From an uncultured Dehalococcoidia bacterium (GTDB taxonomy: Bacteria > Chloroflexota > Dehalococcoidia > Lucifugimonadales > G958296245), in NCBI GenBank assembly GCA_958296245.1, contig OY282458.1, positions 682,001 through 746,000 of the forward strand: a DNA stretch of 64,000 nt, in the 5' to 3' direction. The notes beneath the pieces were generated by a model that saw only the letters and a list, made by a program, of their open reading frames with translations, had not been told where the DNA came from and did no database searches. Shown here piece after piece: positions 51,178 to 59,183 of the stretch. The first letter of the stretch is position 1. Every line of letters starts with the position of its first letter. Made by a program: the position numbers and the translations under genes.

Positions 51178-52083
51178 ATGCTAAGCAGCGTAACCGTCAG
51201 ATCCCCGGCGACCACTGGAAACCTCGGCCCCGGTTTCGACTGCCTTGGGATGGCCTTGGACATCTGGAACTTCGTCCAGGTGGAGGCCGGCGCATCCGCG
51301 TTTGAGGTCTGCGGGGAAGGGCGCGGCGAGCTGGAGGCGGGCCCAGGCAACCTGGTCTACGATTCGTTCCAGATGGCCTTCAACGAGGCGGGGCAGACGG
51401 CGCCCGAGGTAAGTATCGTCTGCAACAACGGCGTACCCATAGCCAGGGGGCTTGGGAGCAGCGCGGCGGCTGTGGTGGCCGGGCTAACGGCGGGGAACGA
51501 ATTCATCGGTAGAGCCATCAGCCGCGAGCGGCTCCTGCAGATGGCCTCGGACCTGGAAGGCCACCCGGACAACGTCGCTCCGGCGCTGTTGGGAGGCTGT
51601 CGGGTCGTGGTGCGGGACGGCGGCAGGCTCGTCACCGGCGCAATCCCCGTGCCGGAAGGCATCAGGGCGGTGTTGTTCATACCCGACGTGCAGATGGCCA
51701 CGGAGGAAGCGCGCTCAGTGCTGCCGAGCCGGGTCAGCGTCGAGGACGCCGTGTACAATATCGGGCGGGTAGGACTGCTGGTGGGGTCGTTGTCGTCGGG
51801 AGACCTGTCCCACTTGGACACCGCGACACAGGACAGGCTGCACCAACCCTACCGGGACAGGATATTCCCCGCGATGAAGAACGTATTCCGGGGCGCTATG
51901 GATGCCGGGGCCCTGGGCGTCTTCCTGTCGGGGGCGGGCTCCAGCGTTCTGGCGATTACCCAGGGCCGAGAGGTCACCATCGGCTACGAGATGGCGGACG
52001 CAGCAGCAAAGTCGGGCGTCAGCGGCACGGTCAGAGTGACCCGGCCCTCGCCCCGGGGCGTCGAGGTGCTGAATAGGGGATGA
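51178..52083 (+). CDS. thrB: Homoserine kinase
   Basis: The product phosphorylates homoserine for threonine synthesis. It is a GHMP kinase: VTVRSPATTGNLGPGFDCLGMALDIWN (N-terminal), the ATP loop GVPIARGLGSSAAAVVAGLTAGN, GHPDNVAPALLGGC and the C-terminal GALGVFLSGAGSSVLAI. ATG 51178 is the family start; the long upstream extension runs through the mobile element and is not coding. An extended -10 (TGCTATTAT, about 51127-51135) may be its promoter. It sits 22 bp before lysC. No thrC is visible. Confidence 0.96.
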   Translation: MLSSVTVRSPATTGNLGPGFDCLGMALDIWNFVQVEAGASAFEVCGEGRGELEAGPGNLVYDSFQMAFNEAGQTAPEVSIVCNNGVPIARGLGSSAAAVVAGLTAGNEFIGRAISRERLLQMASDLEGHPDNVAPALLGGCRVVVRDGGRLVTGAIPVPEGIRAVLFIPDVQMATEEARSVLPSRVSVEDAVYNIGRVGLLVGSLSSGDLSHLDTATQDRLHQPYRDRIFPAMKNVFRGAMDAGALGVFLSGAGSSVLAITQGREVTIGYEMADAAAKSGVSGTVRVTRPSPRGVEVLNRG

Positions 52084-52105
52084 GACCCGCGGACGAAGGG
52101 CAGAC

Positions 52106-53338
52106 ATGGCTCTGGTAGTTCAGAAGTACGGCGGCAGTTCGCTGGTGGACGCGGCAGCAGTGCTGCGTGTCGCCGAGCGGGTGGCCGAAGCGCAGCGCGG
52201 CGGCGACCGCGTCGTTGCCGTCGTATCGGCGATGGGCAAGACAACCGACGACCTGATCGCCCTGGCCCATCGGGTCTCGGAGGAGCCGGACCCGCGCGAG
52301 TTGGACGTGCTGCTCTCCACCGGCGAGCTTCAGAGTTGCGCGCTGGTTGCAATGGCTCTACGCGCTCATGGCCGCGACGCCGTCAGCCTCAACGGCGCGC
52401 AGGCCGGCATCCGCACCGACACGCGGTACGGGAACGCGAGGATCGCCGTCATCGAACCGGAGCGCGTCACCCGCGAGCTAACCAGGGGGCGCATCGTCGT
52501 CGTCGCGGGCTTCCAGGGGAGCACGGAGGAGATGGACGTGACCACTCTGGGTAGGGGCGCGTCGGACCTGTCCGCCGTCGCGCTCGCAGCCAGACTTGGG
52601 GCGGACCGGTGCGACGTATACACCGACGTGGACGGCATCTACACTGCGGATCCGAACCTGGTGCCGGAGGCGCGCAGGCTCAGCGAGATCGGCTTCGAGG
52701 AGATGCTTGAGATGGCCAGCCACGGAGCCAAGATGAACCCGAGGTCGGTCGAGTTTGCTATGGTGTATAACGTTCCTATCAGGGTCGCCTCCAGCCTCGT
52801 GGATGGGCCCGGCACACTGATTCATCAGGAAGCTAACATGCAGAAGGAAATTGGAGAGATCCGAGACAGGGTCAGGGGAATAGCCACTGAGGCCGACGTG
52901 GCTATGATAGCCGTTCAAGGCTTGGAGGATCGCCCGGGAATCGCCGCACACCTGTTCGAGCCTCTGGCCGACTCGGACTTGAGCGTAGACGTGATCGTCC
53001 AGAACGCGGGAGCGGACGGCTTCTCGAACATCGGATTCACCGTAGCCCGGAAAGACTTGGGCCGGGCGAGGGGCGTGGCGGAGACGGCGGCGCGCGAGCT
53101 TGGAGCGCGCGGAGTGGTCAGCAACGACCGGCTGGCCAAGGTTAGCATCGTAGGCACCGGGATGCAGAATGAGCCGGGATACGCGAGCAGGGTGTTCAGG
53201 GCCTTAGCCGACGCCGGCGTCAACATCGAGATGGTGTCCACCTCCGAGATTCGGATAACGTGTGTCGTTTCCGAGGCGCAGCTAGGAGAGGCCGCGCGCG
53301 CCCTTCATGCCGCCTTCGAGCTCGACCAGCAGGGATAG
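52106..53338 (+). CDS. lysC: Aspartate kinase
   Basis: The product catalyses the first step of the aspartate family. The kinase domain has MALVVQKYGGSSL, VVAVVSAMGKTTDDLIALA, LDVLLSTGELQSCALVAMAL, TTLGRGASDLSAVALAARLGADRCDVYTDVDGIYTADPNLVPEARRL. Two C-terminal ACT domains (IAVQGLEDRPGIAAHLFEPLAD, VSIVGTGMQNEPGYASRVFRALADAGVNIEMVSTSEIRITCVV) indicate allosteric control by lysine and/or threonine. Length 410 is typical. It is coupled with thrB. Confidence 0.97.
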   Translation: MALVVQKYGGSSLVDAAAVLRVAERVAEAQRGGDRVVAVVSAMGKTTDDLIALAHRVSEEPDPRELDVLLSTGELQSCALVAMALRAHGRDAVSLNGAQAGIRTDTRYGNARIAVIEPERVTRELTRGRIVVVAGFQGSTEEMDVTTLGRGASDLSAVALAARLGADRCDVYTDVDGIYTADPNLVPEARRLSEIGFEEMLEMASHGAKMNPRSVEFAMVYNVPIRVASSLVDGPGTLIHQEANMQKEIGEIRDRVRGIATEADVAMIAVQGLEDRPGIAAHLFEPLADSDLSVDVIVQNAGADGFSNIGFTVARKDLGRARGVAETAARELGARGVVSNDRLAKVSIVGTGMQNEPGYASRVFRALADAGVNIEMVSTSEIRITCVVSEAQLGEAARALHAAFELDQQG

Positions 53339-53453
53339 AGACACCCCGCGCCGGGCGCCCCCTTACGCAGTACTACGGACCGCACCTTGTCCGCTCACCC
53401 TGAGCATCACACCGGAGCCGGAGCGGCGTTGTCCGCCCGCCGAGGCGTTCGTC

Positions 53454-54200
53454 GTGCCTAGCCAGCTAGGCGAGCATGCACCTCTGCTGTCGGTCGTCAT
53501 ACCGGCATTCAACGAAGAGCAGCGGATCGGGGTCACGCTGGACGCCCTGGCCGAGTACCTGAAAGAGCACCCCTTCGAGTGGGAGGTCTTGGTCGTAGAC
53601 GACGGGAGCACGGACGCCACCGTCCAGGCGGTCGCTGGTAGAGTGAGCCCGGGCGGGCGCGTTCGGGTCCAGTCCGTCCCTCACCGCGGCAAAGGTTGGG
53701 CGGTCAGGTTCGGTATGCTTGCAGCCAGCGGAAGATTCAGGCTGATGTTCGACGCCGACATGGCAATGCCCGTCAGACAGATTGGGGATTTCCTGGCTCG
53801 GATGGAAGAGGGTTGGGACATCGTGATCGGGTCGCGGGAGGCGAGCGGCGCGGTGCGGAGCGGCGAGTCGTTCGCCAGACACCTCCGAGGCAGGACATTC
53901 AACCGGGCCGTCAGCCTGTTGGTCGTCTCCGGGTATCGGGATACCCAGTGCGGCTTCAAGTGCTTCAGAGGCGAAGTGGCCGACAGGATATTCAAGCTGC
54001 AACGGACGCGGGGGCTCGCCTTCGACGTCGAGGTGCTGTACCTGGCGCGGAGAATGGGCCTGGAGGTGCTTGAGATGCCCATAGGCTGGCGCCATGATAG
54101 GGAGAGCAGGATAAGGCCTTTCGCAGACTCCCTGGAAATGCTGCGGGACGCGGCGCTGATCAGGCTTAGGGATGTGTGCGGCTTCTACAAACTCGGATAG
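53454..54200 (+). CDS. Family 2 glycosyltransferase (dolichyl-phosphate glucosyltransferase-like)
   Basis: The product has the GT-A fold: LLSVVIPAFNEEQRIGVTLDALAEYL, VLVVDDGSTDAT, VPHRGKGWAVRFGMLAASGRFRLMFDADMAMP (DxD), DIVIGSRE, and GYRDTQCGFKCFRGEVADRIF, the ALG5-type signature. It lacks transmembrane helices. The likely role is loading sugar onto polyprenyl phosphate at the membrane surface. The frame opens with ATG 53307, which overlaps lysC by 32 bp and adds a low-complexity Pro/Arg stretch; GTG 53454 starts just before the domain (GAGGC upstream), and I prefer it. Confidence 0.9.
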   Translation: MPSQLGEHAPLLSVVIPAFNEEQRIGVTLDALAEYLKEHPFEWEVLVVDDGSTDATVQAVAGRVSPGGRVRVQSVPHRGKGWAVRFGMLAASGRFRLMFDADMAMPVRQIGDFLARMEEGWDIVIGSREASGAVRSGESFARHLRGRTFNRAVSLLVVSGYRDTQCGFKCFRGEVADRIFKLQRTRGLAFDVEVLYLARRMGLEVLEMPIGWRHDRESRIRPFADSLEMLRDAALIRLRDVCGFYKLG

Positions 54201-54236
54201 GCTGCTCCGGCAGTGGCGGACGTCAGGGAGGGGGAG

Positions 54237-54956
54237 ATGACGCAGCCCCCGCTGGTGGTTATCGTAATCCCCACCTACAACGAGGCCGCCAACTTGGACG
54301 AATTGACCCGCCGGATATTCGCCCTTGGCATCCCTAACACCAAGATCATCTTCGTCGACGACGGCTCGCCTGACGGCACGGGAGAAGCAGCCGAGAAGCT
54401 TGCCGCTGAGCATGAGGGGCGCTTGGAGGTGATCCAGCGGGGCGGCAAGCTTGGCTTGGGCACCGCCTACGTCAGAGGGTTCTCCCAGGCCCTGAGCGAG
54501 GGCGCGGACTACGTCCTGCAGATGGACGCGGATCTTTCGCACCCCCCGGAGGCAATACCCGCGCTTATCGAAAAGCTGGGCGGCGCCGACGTCGTGGTGG
54601 GGTCCAGGTACGTGGAGGAGGGCGGCGTCGATGAGTCTTGGCGGTTGTCCAGGCGGGCGTTGAGCTACTTCGGCAACCTGGGGATACGGTTGATAACGGG
54701 GCTCGACGTGAGGGACGCCACGTCGGGATTCAAGGCATTTGAGGCAGGCGCGCTCCGGGGTCTGGACATGGGAGGGTTCAGGTGCGCCGGGTTCGCTTTC
54801 CAAGCGGAAATGGCCCACGCGTGCCAGAGGAAGGCCTACACCGTGGCGGAGCACCCCATCATCTTCATGGACCGCACCAAGGGCCGGTCTAAGATGTCCG
54901 CGGCGATACTGGCAGAGGCGGTATGGAAGCTCCTACCGCTGCGGTGGCGCCGCTGA
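54237..54956 (+). CDS. Polyprenol monophosphomannose synthase-like GT2
   Basis: The 239-residue product resembles DPM1/Ppm1: VIVIPTYNEAANLDELTRRIF, IIFVDDGSPDGTGE, GKLGLGTAYVRGFSQALSEGADYVLQMDADLSHPPEAIP, DVVVGSRYVEEGGVDESWRLSRRALSYFGN, DATSGFKAFEAG. It has no C-terminal membrane domain. It would transfer mannose (or a related sugar) to polyprenyl phosphate. ATG 54237 has AGGGAGGGGGAG directly upstream. It is 36 bp after the other GT2, so the pair probably serves the same cell-envelope glycosylation route. Confidence 0.92.
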   Translation: MTQPPLVVIVIPTYNEAANLDELTRRIFALGIPNTKIIFVDDGSPDGTGEAAEKLAAEHEGRLEVIQRGGKLGLGTAYVRGFSQALSEGADYVLQMDADLSHPPEAIPALIEKLGGADVVVGSRYVEEGGVDESWRLSRRALSYFGNLGIRLITGLDVRDATSGFKAFEAGALRGLDMGGFRCAGFAFQAEMAHACQRKAYTVAEHPIIFMDRTKGRSKMSAAILAEAVWKLLPLRWRR

Positions 54957-55057
54957 CGCTAGATTTCGCGGCAACGAACCCCCGCTAAAGCTTGCGCATC
55001 CCCAATCCGTGGCCTTAGAATCCGCCGGTCAAATGCGTCTATTTTCGTACATCCACG

Positions 55058-55900
55058 ATGACTATCCTACGTACTGACGAGCGCCCCAAGTACAAGAAAG
55101 AACGGGCAAAGCGGGCCGTCGCCCTCGCCAAGGAAGGCCGGTGGGCGGAAGCCGCCGCTGCCAACAAGTCGCTCGTCGGCGACTTCCCCGAGGACCTGGA
55201 GTCCTACAACAGGCTCGGGAAGGCGCTGATGGAGCTTGGGCGCATCGGCGAGGCCAAACGCGCCTTTCGGCGGGCCCTGGAGATCTCGCCCCACAGTTCC
55301 ATAGCCATCAAGAATCTGGACAGGCTGGAGCAGCTTGGTGGGGAGGATCTAAGGATCTCAATCAGGGCGAGCGCCGCGCCCCATGCATTCATCGAAGAGA
55401 GCGGCAAGGCCGGCACCACGTCGCTTGTGAGCTTGGCCCCGCCCAAATTCTTGCTCAGGATGTCGCCCGGGCATCCGGTCCACCTCAGATTGCAGGGGGG
55501 GGCCTTGGAGGTCGAGGACCCACTTGGTGATTACCTCGGACGCGTAGAACCGAAGCTGGCGTCGAGGCTGGCGCGCCTGATGAAAGGCGGGAACCGCTAC
55601 GAGGCGGCGGTCACCAGCGTCAGCGAAAACGAGATGACCATCATCATCCGCGAGGTCTTCAAGCACCCGTCCCAGGCAGCCTCCCCCTCGTTCCCTTCCA
55701 AGGCCAGTGAGGAGCGGCGAATGCAGGCGCTCATCAGCCCGGGCATCGGTGAACTGGATGACGATCCCGATCCGGGGGACCCTCCGTCTATGAAGGACTG
55801 GTCCGACGATGACACCGAACCGGGCGATGATCATGCCTTCTCGCCGGTGATACACCGCATCATTGCCTCGGACGGCTCCGAGCTGGGCGAGGATGTATGA
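55058..55900 (+). CDS. TPR-domain protein
   Basis: The 280-residue product has two or three TPR-like helices at residues ~15-95 (AVALAKEGRWAEAAAANKSLVGDFPEDLESYNRLGKALMELGRIGEAKRAFRRALEISPHSSIAIKNL), then a beta-rich middle (VSLAPPKFLLRMSPGHPVHLRLQGGALEVEDPLGDYLGRVEPKLASRLARLMKGGNRYEAAVTSVSENEMTIIIREVF) that resembles HIRAN/AbrB-like small barrels, and a very acidic C-terminal tail (ELDDDPDPGDPPSMKDWSDDDTEPGDD). No signal peptide. Role unknown; the conserved-looking middle might bind a partner. Confidence 0.75.
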   Translation: MTILRTDERPKYKKERAKRAVALAKEGRWAEAAAANKSLVGDFPEDLESYNRLGKALMELGRIGEAKRAFRRALEISPHSSIAIKNLDRLEQLGGEDLRISIRASAAPHAFIEESGKAGTTSLVSLAPPKFLLRMSPGHPVHLRLQGGALEVEDPLGDYLGRVEPKLASRLARLMKGGNRYEAAVTSVSENEMTIIIREVFKHPSQAASPSFPSKASEERRMQALISPGIGELDDDPDPGDPPSMKDWSDDDTEPGDDHAFSPVIHRIIASDGSELGEDV

Positions 55901-55929
55901 GGACGGGGAATTGAACGGCCGGCCGGGGC

Positions 55930-56193
55930 CTACGAATGCTCGTCCCCTCCGGACAGAGGCCGCTCACGGTAGTAAAGTCCCCAGCGCTGCATCGCTTCTC
56001 TGATATTCGGGTCATTCAGAGACGCCAGCTGCTTGAAGAACCCCGCCAGCGCGTGAACGTGCCGCAGCTCCTCCGAACATACCCAGGACGCCTCGCCCGG
56101 CACCACGTATATAAGCCCGTTCTGGTGCTCACACCGGACCTCGATCCGCTTGCCGCCAGACCCTTCTTTTACCGTCAGCCCGTAGCCGTTCAT
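55930..56193 (-). CDS. Small hypothetical protein
   Basis: No family is recognised. The 87-residue product (MNGYGLTVKEGSGGKRIEVRCEHQNGLIYVVPGEASWVCSEELRHVHALAGFF...) has two Cys and a short beta-rich N-terminal half, then a helical half (LASLNDPNIREAMQRWGLYYRERPL). It is convergent with the TPR gene 29 bp away. Codon usage is similar to neighbours, so it is probably real. Confidence 0.5.
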   Translation of the reverse strand: MNGYGLTVKEGSGGKRIEVRCEHQNGLIYVVPGEASWVCSEELRHVHALAGFFKQLASLNDPNIREAMQRWGLYYRERPLSGGDEHS

Positions 56194-56263
56194 TGGAGAT
56201 GCCCTTGTCCTTGCTCTGTCAGTCTTCCGGGAGCAATTATAGCAGCCGGTGCGCGCGCCAAAT

Positions 56264-56599
56264 AACTGTTCGGACTTAGTGGGACCTGTCCCAGATTAGC
56301 AGTAGGCAGCGCCGTTTCATAGGACGGCGCTACACTCATCCGTCTTTCCGGCGCAGGCCGGAATCTAGGGGTGGCGCGGGCGAGACGCCCGCGCTCCCAG
56401 GAGGCGCCTACTAATCTGGGACAGACTCGACTTGGTGGGACCCGAAGAGGGAAGTCCAGAGAGGTTCTTCCCTCCGGCAGGGGGTCTGGGCTGCCGACGC
56501 CAGTCTCACCGGCGGCGACGACGGGTTCTCCCCCTGGCAGGGGGGCTGGGGGCTGTGCCCCCGGTTACAAAGGGGCGGGCGGGTGGGGATCAAAGAACA
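56264..56599. mobile_element. Degenerate composite repeat, copy C, flanked by 15-bp direct repeats
   Basis: The segment starts AACTGTTCGGACT, like the left end of MITE copies A and B, contains the ACTCATCCGTCTTTCCGGCG block also present (inverted) at 20511-20640 and 21293-21406, the GCGGGCGAGACGCCCGCGCT palindrome, and a second GTGGGACCCGAAGAGG start inside, suggesting one element nested in another. It is bracketed by perfect 15-bp repeats GTGCGCGCGCCAAAT (56249-56263, 56600-56614). The 484-bp gap 56194-56677 holds nothing else. Confidence 0.65.
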
Positions 56600-56677
56600 G
56601 TGCGCGCGCCAAATGTCCGTGGCCCGCGTGGGCCTCTGGTGGTATGATTCCCGCAGCGAGCGCTTAAGGAGGAGAGA

Positions 56678-57475
56678 ATGAAGGAAAGGAACGTCCTGCG
56701 GGACCTGATCAGAGAGGGTAAGCCGACCATAGGGACCCACCTATTCAGCCAGTGGCCGGGCATGGTCGAGTTGGTCGGCTACAGCGGCACTATGGACTAC
56801 ATCGAGTTCTCCGGCCAGTACGCGCCCTACGATCTGTTCTCTCTGGAGAACTTTGGCCGCGCCCTCGACATATTCGACCACCTGTCAGCGATGATGAAGC
56901 TCGATCAGGAGCCCAGGACGTATTTGGCCGAGCGGGCGGTGGGCTCCGGTATCCAAAACCTGCTCTTCGCTGAGATTCGCAACCTCGACGACGCGAAGGA
57001 GGCCATTGCGGCGATCAAGCCGACGACGCCCGAGCACGGGGGCCGCGTGGGCGCGGCCAGCACGCGAGACAACGCGTACGTGCATCCCGGCCTCAGCCTC
57101 CAGGAGTTCGTCCGCCGCCGCAGCGAGGGGGTGCTCGCGCTCATGATAGAGAAGAAGACCGCCGTCGAGCAGCTGGAAGAGATACTCGGTACGGGCAAGA
57201 TCGACATGGTCCAGTTCGGGGCCGCCGACTACTCCATGACGGTTGGGCTGCCGGGGGAGTATACGCACCCCAAGATAAAGGAAGCTGAACGCTACACCAT
57301 TGATACGGCCATCAAGATGGGGGTGCGCCCGCGCGTAGAACTGAGCCGATGGGAGGACGCGCAGCCCTACATCGACATGGGCGTCATCGACTTCTGCATA
57401 GGCAGCGATGTCGGCTCGTTCTACGAGTACTGCAAGGACCAGGGTGAGGGCATAGCCAAGGCGCTGGGCAAGTGA
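56678..57475 (+). CDS. HpcH/HpaI aldolase family protein
   Basis: The 265-residue product resembles class II pyruvate aldolases (HpcH/HpaI/citrate lyase beta family): TIGTHLFSQWPGMVELVGYSGTMDYIEFSGQYAP, GSGIQNLLFAEIRNLDDAKEAIAAIKP (with the metal-binding Glu context), LALMIEKKTAVEQLEEILGTGKIDMVQFGAADYSMTVGLPGEYTHPKIKEA. AAGGAGGAGAG precedes the ATG. It would cleave a hydroxy-acid to pyruvate or glyoxylate; the substrate is unknown. The adjacent PhyH dioxygenase and MBL hydrolase suggest a catabolic cluster. Confidence 0.9.
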   Translation: MKERNVLRDLIREGKPTIGTHLFSQWPGMVELVGYSGTMDYIEFSGQYAPYDLFSLENFGRALDIFDHLSAMMKLDQEPRTYLAERAVGSGIQNLLFAEIRNLDDAKEAIAAIKPTTPEHGGRVGAASTRDNAYVHPGLSLQEFVRRRSEGVLALMIEKKTAVEQLEEILGTGKIDMVQFGAADYSMTVGLPGEYTHPKIKEAERYTIDTAIKMGVRPRVELSRWEDAQPYIDMGVIDFCIGSDVGSFYEYCKDQGEGIAKALGK

Positions 57476-57512
57476 CGCAGGGCGCAGGCGGCGCGCGCTC
57501 GAGGAGCTTCAG

Positions 57513-58316
57513 ATGCTGACCGACGAACAGAAACTGTTCTACGACACCTTCGGGTTCCTGGTGTTCAAGCAAGCCTTCTCCCCCACGGAGATGGAGGAAA
57601 TATCCCTGCTGTTCGACGACGTGATGACAGAGTTCAGGTACGGTAAGCCCTTCCCGGGCAAGAAGCGGCAGATGATGATGAGTCTGGTCGAGCAGAGGCC
57701 CGCCCTGTCGTCACTGCTGGAGGATGATCGGGTCTACGGGGTCGTGGAGGACTTGCTGGGTCCGGACTTCGTCTGGATAGCGGGCGACGGGAACCTGTAC
57801 GTGGGCGATACGTCGTGGCACGCGGACCTAGGCAACCGGATGATGGGCTACCCGGTCATCAAGGTTGCCATGTACTTGGACCCCGTCCGGGTAGACGCAG
57901 GCTGCCTGAGGGTCATCCCCGGCTCACACAGGGGCCCGCTTGCGAATGCGTGTCTGTCCCTTAGCGGGCATCGGCAGGACCCGCCCGTGTACCCCTTCGG
58001 CGTCACGGGAGAGAAGGTGCCCTTCTTTCCCCTCGAGTCGGACCCGGGTGACCTGGTCTTCTTCAGCCAGCACCTGTTCCACTCGTCGTTCGGCGGCGGT
58101 AGCCACAGGCGAATGTTCACGATGAACTTCGCCGCGAAGCCGAATACCCCCGAACAGGCTGAGTTCCACCGAGGGATGTATGAGAACCACCTCAGCTTTC
58201 AGCAGAAGAACGACTACTACTCGACTGACCGCGTGTACCAAGAAGGGTTCTTAGAGGGAGGCGGGCCGCGTCGGCAGAGCATGGTACGGCAACTGGTCGA
58301 GTGGGGCTTCCGCTAG
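57513..58316 (+). CDS. Phytanoyl-CoA dioxygenase (PhyH) family protein
   Basis: The 267-residue product is a probable Fe(II)/2-oxoglutarate dioxygenase. It has FYDTFGFLVFKQAFSPTEMEEI at the N-terminus, the metal ligands His/Asp in TSWHADLGNRM, RVIPGSHRGPL, and the distal His in FSQHLFHSSFGGGSHRRMFTMNFAA with the 2OG-binding Arg. GAGGAG precedes the ATG. It is 37 bp after the aldolase gene. Expanded PhyH families are known in SAR202-type bacteria; the substrate here is not known. Confidence 0.92.
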   Translation: MLTDEQKLFYDTFGFLVFKQAFSPTEMEEISLLFDDVMTEFRYGKPFPGKKRQMMMSLVEQRPALSSLLEDDRVYGVVEDLLGPDFVWIAGDGNLYVGDTSWHADLGNRMMGYPVIKVAMYLDPVRVDAGCLRVIPGSHRGPLANACLSLSGHRQDPPVYPFGVTGEKVPFFPLESDPGDLVFFSQHLFHSSFGGGSHRRMFTMNFAAKPNTPEQAEFHRGMYENHLSFQQKNDYYSTDRVYQEGFLEGGGPRRQSMVRQLVEWGFR

Positions 58317-58332
58317 GCGGTTATGGGACGAG

Positions 58333-59181
58333 ATGGGCATCCACGTAGCGCCTCGCGTTCTCGGTATTCCGGTTGGGGACCTGGACAACGTCGTGTACTT
58401 GGTCGCCGGCGACCGGGCTGTCTTCATTGACGCCGGGTACGACGTTCAGGCCGACGTCGACTCGTTGGTGAGGCAGTGGGGCGACGCGGGCAGACCACAG
58501 GTGGAAGCCATCGTAGTGACCCACCGGCACCCCGACCACGCGGGGGGCGCCCGGCTGCTGGCTGATGCGACGGGAGGCGTTGTAACCGCTGCGGCGGCGG
58601 AAAAGCCCCATATCGAGGAGGCCTTCCCCGGCGCCGTCGTCGGCAGGACCATCGAGGACCGGGAGCTAATGGACCTCGGCGGGGTGATGCTTGAGTTCGT
58701 CCACACGCCGGGACACACGATGGGGAGCGTTTGCGTCTACTACCGAGAGGAGCGCGTACTGTTCACCGGCGACACGGTGCTGGGTACCGGTACGACGACG
58801 ATAAATCCTGAGCAGGGCAGCGTCGGCGCTTACGTCGAATCTCTCCGCATGTTGCTGGACTTCGACCTGCGGCTGATATGCCCCGGGCATGGCGCGGTCA
58901 TAGATGAGCCTCAGGCCAAGATCCGGGAGGCCATCGACCGGCGGCTCTCCAGGGAGCGGGATATCGTCAGACTCCTGTCGAACGGTCACCATACGTCCGA
59001 ACAACTCTTTGCCGCGCTGTATGCCGGCATCGACCCGAGCCTTCGTGAAGTGGCTCGCAGGCAGATCAGATCCCACCTGGTCAAGCTGGAATCCGAAGGC
59101 CGCGTGACTATCCGGGGCGAGGAGGCCAAGCTTGAAACGGAGGCTTTCCCTTCTCAATCCGCTTCGAGGGAGGCGCGTTAG
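58333..59181 (+). CDS. MBL-fold metallo-hydrolase
   Basis: The 282-residue product has the beta-lactamase-like zinc sites: VTHRHPDHAGGARLL (HxHxDH), HTPGHTMGSVCVYY, LFTGDTVLGTG and LICPGHGAVIDEP, followed by a C-terminal winged-helix-like part (REAIDRRLSRERDIVRLLSN...EVARRQIRSHLVKLESEGRVTI). This LACTB2-like layout fits thioesterase or nuclease activities. It lies 16 bp after the PhyH gene and two bases before lysA. Confidence 0.92.
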   Translation: MGIHVAPRVLGIPVGDLDNVVYLVAGDRAVFIDAGYDVQADVDSLVRQWGDAGRPQVEAIVVTHRHPDHAGGARLLADATGGVVTAAAAEKPHIEEAFPGAVVGRTIEDRELMDLGGVMLEFVHTPGHTMGSVCVYYREERVLFTGDTVLGTGTTTINPEQGSVGAYVESLRMLLDFDLRLICPGHGAVIDEPQAKIREAIDRRLSRERDIVRLLSNGHHTSEQLFAALYAGIDPSLREVARRQIRSHLVKLESEGRVTIRGEEAKLETEAFPSQSASREAR

Positions 59182-59183
59182 GT

